From positions 156,679,121 to 156,743,120 of the forward strand of contig CM056742.1 in the NCBI GenBank assembly GCA_029851415.1: a stretch of DNA of 64,000 nt, read 5' to 3'. The notes below the pieces were generated by a model, which was given only the letters and a program-made list of their open reading frames with translations, had not been told where the DNA came from and did no database searches. This document shows positions 38,448 through 50,790 of this stretch, piece after piece. The position numbers and the translations under genes are program-made. Positions within the stretch are counted from its first letter, which is position 1; each line of letters begins with the position of its first letter. The stretch is from Eretmocerus hayati. Its lineage: Eukaryota; Arthropoda; Insecta; Hymenoptera; Aphelinidae.

Positions 38448-40614
38448 TTAGTCCACTTCTTCCACGGTTGGTCCTGAGTTGCTGGCAGCGCTTTGTCTGA
38501 ATTGACTTCCACAGTCCTGTGCTCCAGCTCCTCCTGAATGGAGCTTGGTCATAATGGGAGAGCACAGCCTCTGCAGCTCCTCAAGCTTGTGCTTGTATTC
38601 ATCGGTCTCAGCCAGTGTGTTGTTGTCGAGCCAAGACAGCGTCTCAGTTACACAATTCTGGATACTGTCTTTGTCAGACTGGGTGAGCTTGTCTCCACTA
38701 TCCTCTACAGCTTGTTTGACAGAGAAGATGTAGCTTTCAATCTGGTTGCGAGCTGAAACTTTCTCCCTTTGCTGCTGATCTTGATCTCGGTAACGTTCGG
38801 CATCTGCCAGCATCCTGTCGATTTCCTCTCGAGACAACCGACCCTTGTCGTTGGTGATGCGAATGTTGTTACTGCGACCACTTGCTGTATCTTTTGCAGT
38901 AACGTGCAAGATACCATTAGCGTCCATGTCAAAGGTAACTTCGATCTTCGGGATTCCGCGAGGAGCTGGTGCAATACCGCTGAGTTCGAAACGACCCAGC
39001 ATGTTGTTGTCCTTGGTCATGGCGCGTTCTCCTTCATAAACTTGAACAGTGACACCTGGTTGATTGTCAGCGTAAGTTGTGAATGTTTGCGTTTGTTTGC
39101 AAGGTATACGGGCGTTACGTTCAATGATATTGGTCATAACACCACCAGCTGTTTCAATCCCAAGGGAAAGAGGAGCCACATCAACCAAGAGAACATCTTG
39201 CAGGATTGAGCTCTTGTCACCTTCCCCTGTTAGAATCGCTGCTTGGACTGCAGCTCCATATGCCACTGCCTCATCTGGGTTTATGGAGAGATTCAGTTGT
39301 TTGCCACAGAAGAAGTTCTGCAGCATAGATTGAATTTTTGGTATACGGGTGGAACCTCCCACAAGTACTACATCATGGATGGACCTTTTGTCAAGCTTGG
39401 CATCTGCAAGAGCTTTCTCCACAGGCTCCAAGGTGGATCTGAAGAGGTCAGCACACAGCTCTTCAAAGCGTGCTCTGGATACCTTGGTGTAGAAATCAAG
39501 ACCTTCAAAGAGAGCATCAATTTCGATAGATGCTTCTGTGCTGGAAGACAGAGTACGCTTGGCCCTCTCAGCTGCTGTTCTCAGACGCCGAAGAGCTCTG
39601 GGGTTTGTTTTGATGTTCTTCCTGTATTTTCTTTCAAACTCCTTACATAGATGATCCACCAATCTGGAGTCAAAATCTTCTCCACCTAGATGTGTGTCAC
39701 CTGCAGTTGCTTTAACTTCAAACAAAGAACCCTCATCAATGGTCAGAATCGACACATCAAATGTGCCTCCTCCAAGATCGAAAATGAGGACGTTCTTTTC
39801 ACCCTTCAAATTCTTGTCCAGACCATAGGCAAGTGCAGCAGCTGTTGGTTCATTTATGATTCTCAATACATTGATTCCTGCTATGGCACCAGCATCTTTT
39901 GTGGCCTGACGCTGAGAGTCGTTGAAATATGCAGGTACTGTGATGACAGCATCTCTCACGGACTGTCCAAGGTAAGCTTCAGCTGTTTCTTTCATTTTGG
40001 TGAGGACCATTGAACTGATCTCCTCAGGATTGAACCTTTTCTTCTCTCCCCGAAACTCAACTTCGATTTTTGGTTTTCCTCCATCACTCACAACTCTGAA
40101 TGGCCAGTGTTTGATGTCACTTTGAATTTTTTCATCATCAAACCTGTAACAAAAATGAATCAAAATTGATGAGTCCACTGAAAAATTTTCTGTTATGATA
40201 GAAATATGTCAAAGTTTATTACTTGAAGACTTGATTCAAATTCACGAACTGATGCAAGTTCATTATACTCAAAACTGTGTGCAACTGGTGCAAATACTTT
40301 GACATGCTTTCTGCTACAGAGGCTACAAATTCGCAGAGGCATTTTGGAAACGTTCACATTGGTAAAATCTTAGGATAAAGTGAAAAAGCTTACCTTCGAC
40401 CGATGAGTCGTTTGGCGTCGAAGACTGTGTTAGCTGGATTCATGGCAACCTGGTTTTTAGCTGCATCGCCGATAAGCCTCTCGGTGTCGGTGAAGGCAAC
40501 ATAGGAAGGTGTTGTCCTATTTCCTTGATCGTTGGCGATGATCTCCACTTTACCCTGCTGCCAGACTCCGACGCAGGAGTATGTTGTTCCCAAATCAATA
40601 CCAATGGCAGGCAT
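38448..40614 (-). CDS. Cytosolic heat shock protein 70 with one intron
   Basis: Exon 1 (40394-40614) and exon 2 (38448-40143) join in frame at the codon for Arg74 (LIGRR|FDDE), giving 638 residues. HSP70 signatures are intact: IDLGTTYS near residue 6, [12 protein letters not shown] near 200, and [13 protein letters not shown] near 335. The protein ends GPTVEEVD, the cytosolic/nuclear co-chaperone-binding motif. It is an ATP-dependent folding chaperone. The C-terminal tail lacks the GGMP-type repeats of constitutive HSC70 and is instead short and Gln/Ser/Ala-rich, as in inducible forms. A perfect heat-shock element array and TATA box upstream support heat induction. An intron is unusual for a strongly induced HSP70, since splicing fails under heat shock. 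Confidence 0.95.
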
Positions 40615-40703
40615 TGTAATTGTGTCTGTTGTAAGTATTCACTACGTGAAGTTACTCGTACGATTGCTCTGAATGAACTGATGCAGGATATTGGCGCTGC
40701 GCC

Positions 40704-40711
40704 TCTTATAT
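40704..40711 (-). promoter_or_regulatory. HSP70 TATA box
   Basis: TATATAAG on the minus strand, about 90 bp upstream of the start codon and just downstream of the heat-shock elements. Confidence 0.8.
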
Positions 40712-40739
40712 AGGCAACCCTCTATTCTCGCATGCGCTC

Positions 40740-40782
40740 GAAGTTTCTCGGCCCGGAGTTTCGCGAAGTTTCCAGAAGCTTC
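40740..40782 (-). promoter_or_regulatory. Heat-shock element array
   Basis: 40760-40782 is five perfectly phased alternating units: TTC-GC-GAA-GT-TTC-CA-GAA-GC-TTC. Another pair, GAA-GT-TTC, lies at 40740-40747, close to the TATA box. This is an ideal binding site for HSF trimers. Confidence 0.9.
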
Positions 40783-40997
40783 CAATCACTTCGAATCATT
40801 TCTACGCTGGAATTATGAGATTCAACAATGTAACGGTCGTTGATTCTTTCATTTCTGAGGATTTCAAGGATGAAAGGATCATCAATTAGACTCGTATTAG
40901 TAACAAAGACACCTAAAATTCGGTCGAAGTATTGAGTTTTGAGTGGCTGATATTTACGCGCCGTCGCATAATCTGGTCGCATCCGCGGTAAAGTCGA

Positions 40998-41027
40998 GAA
41001 GCTTCGAGTTAGCGCTCGAGAATCTTC
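40998..41027 (-). promoter_or_regulatory. Distal heat-shock elements
   Basis: GAAGCTTC at 40998-41005 and GAATCTTC at 41020-41027 are two further inverted GAA pairs, about 390-415 bp upstream of the HSP70 start codon. Confidence 0.5.
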
Positions 41028-41522
41028 TTTCTTTTTCTCGCATGGGCCAGAGACATCGAGGCGTTTCGATCTCGCTTTTTGTTGTTCGCATGCATTTGGA
41101 AAAGTGTTTGGCCTTATTGCTAACTTTAGGATTGCGAGAAATCAAAATTGAAGCGGAATCGCGCGAAGAATAAAATTATGAATCACCTCTTCTCTCGTCC
41201 GGCTGAGCTCTTGTTCATCCAGAATATGAAGTCAGGTCTCCTTTCTTGTCGAATAAAGGTATTAATTATGGTTTCAATTTTCAATTCGCACTTTTTCAAA
41301 TTTCTTGATCCCTGACGGTGATACGTCGCGAGTTAGACATATTTCTACGGAAGGACAGATGCTCTTTGTTTCCGTTAAACTCAATCGTTATACAATTAAA
41401 GGATTTGTATAATTATATTAGCACTGCATGACAATCAAGGTGTTTTAGGAATCATGAAGATCATAAGTAATATTTTTGCTTAATACCTATGAGTTTGTGG
41501 AAGAGGCAAGAAGTCGTCCATA

Positions 41523-41567
41523 AGATATTTTTCCATCAGCTGCAGCCTAGCTGATGGAAAAATATCT
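41523..41567. repeat. Perfect 19-bp hairpin
   Basis: AGATATTTTTCCATCAGCT is followed by a 7-nt loop (GCAGCCT) and its exact reverse complement. It stands alone in intergenic DNA upstream of HSP70. It could be a small MITE remnant or a transcribed hairpin. Confidence 0.8.
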
Positions 41568-42301
41568 CCATCGTTATCTGTAGGTCGGACACAAATAATT
41601 ATGAAATTCAAATCAAAACGGGCCATATCTTTACAGGAAATTATCGATGTGTTTATATATTTTTAATCAGAATATGATCCTTCATATTTACCAAGAGACC
41701 CATCAAAAAATATTAGGCGCCATGTGACTTTGGCCGAAACAATACAATTTTCATATTTGAATTTAATAGGCCATTCACAGGCATGTATACAATAATATAT
41801 TGAGCAACGAGAGTCGCACAAGGGCGTGTTTCCTGCACAAATCATCGAAAAAGTGCGCGGAGGCGACTCTATTCCACGCGAGCCGACGTATAGCGACTTG
41901 CGGGAAAAAAGTTTTCCGCACGTCGCTAGAAGTTGACGAGTATGGAAAACTATTAGCTTTCGTGCGAAAATTTAAGAAAGTTCATTCATGACCATTTAGC
42001 CAATAATCCAAAGTACTTGAAGGATTTTGAGTCTTTCAAGATTGACATCTTTTTCTCTAAAGAATCTTCCCCTAGATTTTTTTCGACATTGATCATTATG
42101 TACTTAGACAGTTTTTGATCTCAATACAAAGTCAACAACCTGACTGCGTATGAATGAGTTGACAAAAGTCACGTAGACACCTTCCCAGTTCAAAATATTC
42201 CTGTAATATAATTGTTTGCAAAATTGATGTAATAGGTCACGTTTCGAACAAGAGTTTCTGTTTCTGTCGAGGTTTCTGTCTCTGAGTAACCCTACTTCGG
42301 T

Positions 42302-42877
42302 TCAAGTATTAGCTAACAAGACTATCAAAAGCTCAATGTCACCAGTATCTTTGAGAGAGATGAATGGATCAGCGATGTAATACATGACTCCGAGCGACCG
42401 ATATACATAAGGATCAGCATTATTTCTCAACTCCTTAGTATTGTGTACGATTGGTGCAAAGTCCAGTAATCTTCGAGGTTCACATGCCACACTTTTTGGT
42501 TTACAGCGGAAAAATATAGCATTCCCGCGACACTCGAATTGTTCCGCTTGTTCAGGCGTTAATTGGTGACATACAGGACCTCGATGATACGTTAGTTCAA
42601 TTTCCAACTCCGCTATGTGCTCATCCTCCAAATAAGGAAAGAATATACTTCCCGAAAGTAATTCTGCTAGGATTTCATCGAAATATCGGGCCCAGATCTA
42701 GAAAAATTGTAGACAGACATCAAGAATCAATCACATAGTCACGTGTGATAATGTCAGAAATTGATTATTACCGTCCTCTTCTCTGAAATAGAGATCTGTG
42801 AAATTTTTGTATTCAATAATGGATGTTAAGGGGGTGATACCAGCAATTTTATTCCATTCTCTGTGTGACACTGAGTT
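42302..42877 (-). CDS. Unidentified gene, two terminal exon candidates
   Basis: The last exon candidate (42302-42697) follows an acceptor TTTTTCTAG and encodes 131 residues to a stop. They include Cys-containing segments (CHQLTPEQAEQFECRG, FFRCKPKSVACEPRR) and have the composition of a real globular protein. A preceding candidate (42772-42877) lies between TTCTTTCAG-type acceptor and GTAATA donor and reads NSVSHREWNKIAGITPL.... The only donor leaves phase 1, whereas the last exon reads in phase 0, and the 74-bp gap has no alternative acceptor. So either one exon is miscalled or the gene is broken. I do not recognise the family. Confidence 0.45.
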
Positions 42878-44021
42878 CTGAAAGTATAAGTTGAGAATAA
42901 GTAGAAAGGGAAACCAATGAGCTATATCTACCGAAATTATTGCATGTATCGAATAGTAAATCCCAGGTGATCAGCAACACCGCTGACTAAAAATACATCT
43001 TAAAGGTCAAGAAGAGTTTGTTGATCAATTGCTCTTAATTGAAGAATCTAATTAAATTTGTCACAACATTTTCTGTGTTTTAAAAGAAGTTGATAAAAAC
43101 CAACCGAAACGCGGAAAGACTTTCTTCAATCAATTACTTGGATTCGTACGAAGATGTTCCCTTGCTCTAAAAAAAATAACGGAGGCGACAGTTAGCGGTT
43201 AAATTGGTTTTTTTGTCAATAATGGTTATACGAACAAGATGCAGAGCATCACGGGCAAGGAATTTTTCTGCAAATTTTAAGAAAAGTTCTATTGAGATTA
43301 ATTGAAAATTGAGTTGGAAACTCGGACTGATTTGGAAGTTGTAATAAACTTTATATCCAACTATAATCGCATTTTTTAACCAATCTCGATGAAACTTTTT
43401 TTAAATTCGCAGAATAATTCCCCACTTGGTGGCGCTGACTCGATATACATTAAAAGTTGTTTGGTTAATCAATCATTCCACAATAAATCTATTTGACCCC
43501 AAAATGGCGCTGGAAACAGATGGGGAGCACTCTCAATCAAAAATTGAGCGGTACATATTTGTAGTAGATCAACCTTTAGAACCCACAATTTTGATTGGTT
43601 ACACATTGTTTCTTGATCCGAGTATGATGTTTGGATTCGAAACTTTTAATTGAATTGCACAGGTGCCTAACTAGAGTAAGCCGAAAAATGGCTTTTATCG
43701 AGAATCTATTTGCCCTAGCGTGAAAATGTTCGTTTATGTATGTATATTAGGGTGTCCCTTATTTCCCAAATTCCGCCAATCTTTCCTCCCCCCATTTGGA
43801 TGTCTTCTATATGATAAAAAACCAAGGGAAAAAAATTTTCAGATCCCTAGGGAGTGATTGAATAGTGCCGCACAGAGCATCAAGTTTCGAATTTTGACTC
43901 AAAAATTACGTTTTTCACGACTTTGTTGTCCTGATGTTCGAGCTCGTATGAGTTAGTGTTTTGGGTCTAACCAACAGTCGAGGGTACATAATTCGACGTA
44001 AAGACTCGAGGGTACATAATT

Positions 44022-44070
44022 CGATAATTTTTCCACATCCATAATGTATATGGATGTGGAAAAATTATCG
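44022..44070. repeat. Perfect 22-bp hairpin
   Basis: The arm running CGATAATTTTTCCACATCC and on to ATA is followed by a 5-nt loop (ATGTA) and its exact reverse complement. Directly before it, CTCGAGGGTACATAATTCGA occurs twice in tandem (once with one base changed). Confidence 0.85.
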
Positions 44071-44100
44071 CTGGACGCTGAGCAATGAGATTTTAGGTCC

Positions 44101-45393
44101 CAGCAAGAGCCGTCAAGCTTTTATCAAAATTAACCCAGGTTTGAATGGAGATAAGCCTAGTTCAACACTTTTTTCTTTGTAACTGTGCTTGTATTTCTGG
44201 TGGCATCTGAGCATATTCCAACGTTTCTAGGCTCATCTTGACGCTTGTTCAAAATCCTACAAAATGAGCTGAACTACATCCAATTTAAACTGACCAAGGC
44301 AAGATTCGATTAATTAAGATAGATTAAGATAGATTATCATAATTTCTCCGAAAAGGATTATCATTAAAGTTTTTCAATTTCAAAATTAAGAGACTTTCCT
44401 CCTCTAACTTCGCTTGTATTTCTGGCGCATCTGAAAACTTTTCATCGTGTTTCAACCTATTTTTTTGCTTGTTTCAACCCTACAAAATGAACTAATATAT
44501 GTCCATTGTCAACTAACCTGCGACAATCTATCTCAATTTTTTCAAGTAGTGATTATTTTTGATATCTTCAATAATAAGCAACTCCCCCCTCTTTTCTCAC
44601 CTCTTCCAAAAGTCGAACTCGGAACGTGACGAGTCTGACTAACTCCTCCCTCCTCCATTTTCATCTAGGATCAGATTACCAATTTCAACTCTTGAGAAAT
44701 ATGAGGAAATTATGTTAGCAATTCTGTAGCCAAATTTGAACTAGACTAATCTTGATTTATTAAGAGTCGTTCCCAATTTTCAACCAGTTCAAATTTGGCT
44801 ACCGAATTGCTCAACATATCCTCCTCATATTTTTCAGGAGTTGAAATTGGTCATCTTAACCAGATGAAAATGGAGCAGGAAGAGGTCAGTCATACTCGTC
44901 AAGTTCTGAGTTCGAATTTTGGAAGAAGTGAGGTGGTCAGGGAAAGTCGCTTATTTTTGGATTTTTCGAAAATAATCTCTTTTTGGAAAAATTGAGACGG
45001 ATTGGCTCGGGTTAGTCGAAATTTGACGTACTTAAGCTTATTTTGTAGGTTTTGAAACAAGCGAAAAAATGGATGGGAACACGATGAAAAATTTTAAGAT
45101 GCGCCAGAAATACAACCGGAGTTAGAGGAGGAAAGTCTGTTAATTTTGAAATTCATAATAATAATCACTTCTTGTAAATAAGATAGATTGGCTCTGGTTG
45201 GTTGAAATTGGACGTGCTCTAGCTCATTTTATAGGATTTCAAGGAAACAAGCTTTAATTTGAGCTAAGATACGTTGGAATATGCTGTGATGCACCAGGAA
45301 TACAAGCAAAGTTACTATGAAAAAATTGTCGGATTAGGCTTATTCCCATTTAAACATGGTTTAATTTTGATAAAAGCTTGATGGCTCTTGCTG
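44101..45393. mobile_element. 1.29-kb foldback element
   Basis: Arms of about 600 bp meet near 44745. The termini CAGCAAGAGCC(G)TCAAGC and its partner GATGGCTCTTGCTG are inverted copies, and similarity continues through GCTTGTATTTCTGG, TCCTACAAAATGAGCT and CCTCCTCTAACT. The related copy at 60.8-62.6 kb lacks it: there the sequence runs directly from CACCCTCCTTGT to GAGACCTAAAATC, an apparent empty site. No transposase is present. Confidence 0.75.
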
Positions 45394-46344
45394 ACAAGGA
45401 GGGTGCCAGGTCTTTGGATCACCAACCCTCCTGGAACTCTAGGATATGTTTTGTTATACCAAAACATGTAACAAACCACTCTTAAAACTTGCCAACGCTC
45501 CCTAGAATCATCCTGAGTACCAGGGTCAATATCCCAGCAAATAGGCCTTTTCCAGGTGGATTGATGCATCCATAGCTCTCCATAAGCTGGCTATTCTATG
45601 GCGTGGGACTTTCCTTCAGACTAATAAGAATAGTTACATGAAATAGAGACTGAAAAGAACAAATTCCAGACATGAAAGACTGGTATAGCTCATCTCAAGC
45701 ATGGATGAGGGAAGTTGAGGCTCAAAAAACTGGCAAAATTGAGTTTTTCACCGATGGAATGATGAGTCTGAGAGAATATAAGACTTTTCAATAAACATAC
45801 ATTAATGAATATGATTTACTCACATTCAGAGACCATCAATTTCCTAATTAATGTTGTCAAATTGCACCTGCACTGTGTAAACTGCCAAGGCCAGCCGAGG
45901 GGAGTCACAACCAATAGCAGATCCTGCGACTGACCTGTAAGAATTTGACAACAAAGTATCGTGCCCAACTCACACTCTGACTCTGCATATTCTATACACT
46001 GATTTTACATGTTTCTATCCACAAGTTGATTGAAAAAATTCAATCTGAACTAATCTGAAATAGCTCTGTTGACACAAAGTTAACCTGATTTTGACCACGT
46101 ACAGAACAATGTCACAAGGAAAGTCTTATTAAGCACCTCAAAATGAATACTTATCTGATAATTCCAAGCCGCAGGCTGTCTGCCACGGACTGTCAGGATG
46201 GTTGTCGACGATTTTAACGATGGAAAAGTGATCAAGTGCGAGTTTCTCTAAAGCTAAACAAGGAGTGAAAAATACGACACTTGTATGACTATTGTCGTCT
46301 GCTCCTTTATATTAGCATGGCAAACTCTGCCGGTGCAACAGTTT

Positions 46345-46837
46345 GGCTGCTTTTTCACGGTGGCAATCCGTCGCCGGCGACGTAGCGACGTCGCCGCATT
46401 TCGGTGGGCGCGAAATTCAAAACCTAGCTTATCGAGGTAACCTAAGATGGAAATGGAGTGACTCCGAAAAACCCACTGGTTGAAAATTGTTGTGTCCAAT
46501 GTTTTTGAAGATGCTGAACACGAATATGAACTTCATTTCCTTCCAACGGCGGAGGAAATGCGTGAAAATCGACTTTGAAGCCAGAACGTCTCATTTTCGG
46601 ATTCTAATGTGATTTTTAGAAGTTTTCTTCACCTCTGAATGGGAACAGAGTTCGTATTCGTGTTCAGCGTCTTCAAAAACATTGGACAGAACAATTTTCA
46701 ACAAGTGGGTTTTTCGGAATCACTCCATTTCCATCTTAGGTTAACCTCGATAAGCTAGGTTTTGAATTTCGCGCCCACCGAAATGCGGCGACGTCGCTAC
46801 GTCGCCGGCGACGGATTGCCACCGTGAAAAAGCAGCC
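46345..46837. mobile_element. 493-bp foldback MITE with GTCGCCGGCGAC motif
   Basis: The ends GGCTGCTTTTTCACGGTGGC and their reverse complement begin near-perfect arms of about 200 bp. Each arm includes CGTCGCCGGCGACGTAGCG and CTAGCTTATCGAGG. The element is flanked by TTT on both sides, a possible 3-bp target duplication. It interrupts the left copy of the dispersed repeat. Confidence 0.8.
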
Positions 46838-48447
46838 TTTCTCGCAGACCATCACCTGGCACTTGCTCGAAGTTGGCTGGAAAAGCTGTGAAAAGTCATG
46901 ACTTCTAACATTCATTTTCACGGTCTAATTAAATACATCAATAATATGCATTGATAATTTTGAATACAGTTTCCAATTTTCCGAGAAAAATCATGGAAAA
47001 ATAGCCTTTTTTGGAGCGCTGTTACGTGCTCCAACGGAAACCAGCTGGTTGTATGTAAATGTAGGAATTGTATACACCGCAGACCAAACGAGATTTGCCC
47101 TTCGGTGAGACCCTGCGAGCCCTTTAGCAATAAAGAATGCCTAATTGTTTCATTACTCGAAATCCCAGATCACCAAATGTGTACATCAGTCCCAAACAGC
47201 GGAACACAACTTTCTCGTTGCCACCACGACCCCCACGTCGACGGGGCAAAACTCAATGTCGAGTACGCCTGCCGTATTCTCACGTCCTAGCATTGCAAAA
47301 GCACCAGTGGTGGTACTAGTTTTAAAAAAAATGGCCGCAAATGACATCTAGTGAGAAAGGCTGGTGGTGGGGGTGACATCTGGTAACATCCACACTCGAC
47401 TCTCGTTCCAGGGCTGTATCGCGTGATTGATGCACCACACCGACCCCGCACCGCATCCCGCAGCGGCCGTGGCCCTTATCCCTGGCTGGTTGCCGCGTGC
47501 ACGGCGCGGCGTGCACTAAGCACAATTATTAATTAACTAAAATAATCGATTCGAAAATCGCTTCGAGCATGATGGACGACATCAATTGGTAAGAGAGAGC
47601 AAAGTAAATCATGTTAAGGGTTTTTTTAAATCAATAAACATACATGGCTGATCTTAACGACCTCGTGATCGAGGCCGCTGCGAGGTCTCTGCGAAAATTC
47701 AGAGATATATGAGCGTTTCTCTGGAACTCTTGCACTTTGCTGAAAATCGTTGAAAAATGAAAAATGAAAACCGCTCAACGCACACCTGGGACCTTTTGCT
47801 CACATATTTGTGTAGTATTGAGAGTTACAAATCCACTATTGAAACTCATATAGAGTAAGTGGCATCGACAAAATTACCCTTCGACATGAGTCGAACTCAA
47901 AGTAGTTTTTCAACGATTTTCCAGAATTTCCTAAGCAATTAATTGGCAAGATTGACAATTCCGACGAACGACTTGGGCTTTTTGCAGCTTCGTAAGGACA
48001 GAGTATCCGATCACAATTGGTTTCATCAACACAAAATCCGCCAATTTGGGATGAGAAAAACTGAATTTTTTTCGTGAATCACGTTTTGTCTATCCCACTT
48101 CAGAACGGTCGTGTAGATGCATTCCAAAAATTGCTTTCAGAGAGTCACGGCAGGAGCTTGGCGTAATCATCTTTGAGTTGATGAACGAGACATGATTGAT
48201 TTATTATTTCCAATTTTCAAAGTCATACAGTTTTGGCTGAATTGGTAGCACACCATTGCGCATCTGGGCCATTTTCCTCCAATATGTTATCCACCAAATG
48301 CAGCTTGAATCAACCCGAAAAGTTGCGCGGCATCACTAGAATATCCATGTAAGACTGCACGAGAGTACCAAGTATTTCCACAGGATCTTCCCCACATTTT
48401 CCCTCTTTGAGTGAGCTAGAATGCTAGAATGAATTAACTTCTTCTGA

Positions 48448-48658
48448 TCATACAGAGGCCAAAGATATCTTATTTTGAGACTTAGATAATGATATTTTCA
48501 CTTCGATTGGGGCCGATAGATTTGTTTGTTCTCTTATATCATCATCCATAGCTGGTATTCCAGCACCTGGGTGTAAAAGTTCCAGAGAAACGCTCATATA
48601 CTTCTCGATGAAATTAACCATATGACTCAATGACATCCTTGATTCTTTCATTTACGGG
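48448..48658 (-). pseudogene. Coding-like fragment with a frame break
   Basis: After an acceptor CTTTCTTTTCATAG the frame reads PVNERIKDVIESYG and meets TAA at 48614-48616. The next frame continues with NFIEKYMSVSLELLHPGAG and IPAMDDDIREQTNLSAPIEV to a stop at 48448. Together the two halves look like one protein segment split by a one-base shift. A short related piece (YMSVSLELLH) occurs on the plus strand near 47706-47735. The family is unknown. Confidence 0.35.
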
Positions 48659-49082
48659 CTATGAAAAGAAAGATGAGGCTATTTTATACGTGTTTTTGGG
48701 CCCAACTCTACCCTTATTTTTGACCGCTCTTTGAATTGAGATTATAAGTATGGTTCTCATCCGAACTTTTTGAGGGAATCGCGTTTGAAATATACCTGCA
48801 TGATGCATATTTCGTTATTTTTCGTGATTACCTCAGATTTGAAGCGTTCTATTGAAGAAATGAAGAGAAATGAAAATGTGAATACTCAAAAAGATCTTTC
48901 GGATGCACGACCCACTTTTTCAATTTTAGGTTCCGGCCATCCGAAAACTCCAAAAATGTAGGTTTTCAGTATTCATAGCTTGTCAAAAGGCCTTCCGCTA
49001 TGTTTTTCATCCGAGACAAAAGTCCAACACAACATAAACATTTTTTGTATTCAAGATTCCTGTGTCAAACTGCATCCAGTTA

Positions 49083-49257
49083 GAGCAATCGTGCTTTAAA
49101 GCGTGGAAAATCCGAAAAATTAACAATAAAAGTGGTTTTTCGATAGCAGCATTCCCTTTCCCATTCACAAAAATATCCAGATGCGAGGTTGTCTTTTTCA
49201 TTATAGTAGAATACAATCACGTTGGATACAGAGCAGGAGATATCGTGGCTTCCGAGA
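49083..49257 (-). CDS. Exon-like segment of an unidentified gene
   Basis: Following acceptor CGTCCTTTAG, the frame that fits the phase-2 donor of the 50349-50446 exon reads LGSHDISCSVSNVIVFYYN, then CEWERECCYRKTTFIV, open to a stop at 49080-49082. The composition, with Cys pairs, looks protein-like. The donor is unclear (GTTAAT is the only one in a useful phase), so the 3' limit is uncertain. Confidence 0.3.
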
Positions 49258-50149
49258 CTAAAGGACGAAAAATTGCCTTACCTTCAACCGGGGTTACTTC
49301 GAACAATTTTGAAGATTTTGCTCATAATTACATATTGCCCCTTTTTTGCCTAGATTTTTTAGACTATTGCCAAACCCGTTGGGAAGTCGCCCATTTATTG
49401 GCCATTTATTAGTCATCGGATATGGTCCATCTTTTTTGGCCATATTTTAGTTTCAAGTCTAAATTTTATGGGGAGATTTCTACCAGGGAAAGTGTCTTAG
49501 CTTTTGATTGCGCGGTGTTAGAGTCCAATTGAATGTGCTAGGTAAAAGTGATGATCATTTGAAAAAAGTTCAAAGTTAGACCCCTATATAACGTTGAACA
49601 CTTGAATAATTTAACTTGACGGCGATTATGGTAATGATATTTTTTCATCTCTAAAATATGAGAATTTAAAATAGTATTTCAGAAAAAGATATTCAGAGCT
49701 CATTTTGAGTTTTCTAAAATTGGAACGAAGCCTCAAAAAATGGATGAGCAGTTTCCAGGATCATCTAAATTGTAATTACTATTTGCATTTGAATTCAAAA
49801 ATTCACTTCTACAAAGTTTCCATCGAATGAAAAAAAACATTCACTTCTTGATGTATAATAATTGGGAGAGTCGAGGAGAGCGATTTGAAAATCAAATGAA
49901 TCCAAAAGCTGATGATCATCGGAACAAAAGAACTAATTTGTATGATACACTCACCCGGGTTTCCGAGTGTTTACGATTTTTTTGAGTGTTCAAAATTACT
50001 TCATTCCTCGCAAAAGCATGTATTTACCCATTTAACTTTTCAAAATTAGCCCGTTTTGGGAGAAAAATAGGTGTTTTCAGTTTCTACACTACAAAATTGA
50101 GTCAGGGTCAAAAGTCAAAATACACCAGTATAATAGGCCTTGAAACGAG

Positions 50150-50790
50150 CTTCAAAATGATCTAAAGTACACGTCGAAAAATATTGAGATAAATGGGAGT
50201 TGTTGAGAAAATGCCTTGATGGGGTCAAATTGTACACTTACATTATAAAAAATTTTGAAGAATTGGGACGTTCTGAAGAGAGGGGGCATACTCGTAAAAC
50301 GTGACCACGTCCACATCCCATCTAGAACATAAGATTCTATGAACATACGTGATCATGTTAGAATCGGTTTCAAAATTCTTATAAGTCTGAAAACTTGTAA
50401 TGGACTGTTTTGGAGCTGGCGCAGCATCAATACCTAACGATATTGACTGCACAACACTCACAAAATTTGTCTGGGAGTCAATCTAGTACTATGGCAGGGT
50501 AAAATGGTGAAAGAAAAAAAGACAGAATTTTGATATATAGTTTTCTTATTGAAATCACATTCAGTTCGTACAGTTACACAATTTGGATACGAAATTCATT
50601 TATAAGGTATTGCGGAAGATACTTTTCGTAAAATCTCCTCGGAATAATCATTCAACTCGGATTATCAAATTTGAGGAATATATAAATTGGGTACGAGAAA
50701 ATTGGAAAATCAAATAATTATCAAACTAGACAGACTTATTTCCACAATGAACCAATTTGTTACATTGTATGAATTAAGTCAGTATTTGAG
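50150..50790. repeat. Left arm of an inverted duplication
   Basis: Reverse-complement similarity links this segment to 50800-51123 plus 58953-about 59090. Examples are GTGTTGTGC(A/G)GTCAATAT, GGTATTGATG(C/T)TGCGCCAGCT, AGTCCAT and TATAAGAA(T/C)TTTGAA. The copy at 58.95 kb has in-frame stops where this copy is open. The copia element split the right arm. Confidence 0.6.
50349..50446 (-). CDS. Exon-like segment of an unidentified gene
   Basis: Acceptor GTGTTGTGCAG and donor CAC|GTATGT bound a 98-bp open segment reading SISLGIDAAPAPKQSITSF and so on, starting in phase 0 and ending in phase 2. It has an inverted, stop-containing relative on the plus strand split by the copia insertion (51.1 kb and 58.96 kb), so it belongs to a duplicated segment. 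Confidence 0.4.

Larger units (their letters stand above)
43677..47637 (-). repeat. Left copy of a dispersed inverted repeat
   Basis: Read on the minus strand this matches 60808-62620 over most of its length, with roughly ten percent mismatch by eye. Shared segments include the stretch from CTTAGTGCACGCCGCGCCGT to CTAGATGTCATTTGCGGCC, the CAGCTGGTTTCCGTT region, the block around GTGGTCAAAATCAGGTTAAC, and GTTTTGGTATAACAAAACAT. It is longer than the right copy because two foldback elements and a ~290-bp segment are inserted in it. No transposase is visible, so it may be a non-autonomous element or a segmental duplication. Confidence 0.7.

Noticed and set aside
38538..40013. Long plus-strand frames opposite HSP70
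   Set aside because: They are antisense shadows of a highly conserved coding sequence.
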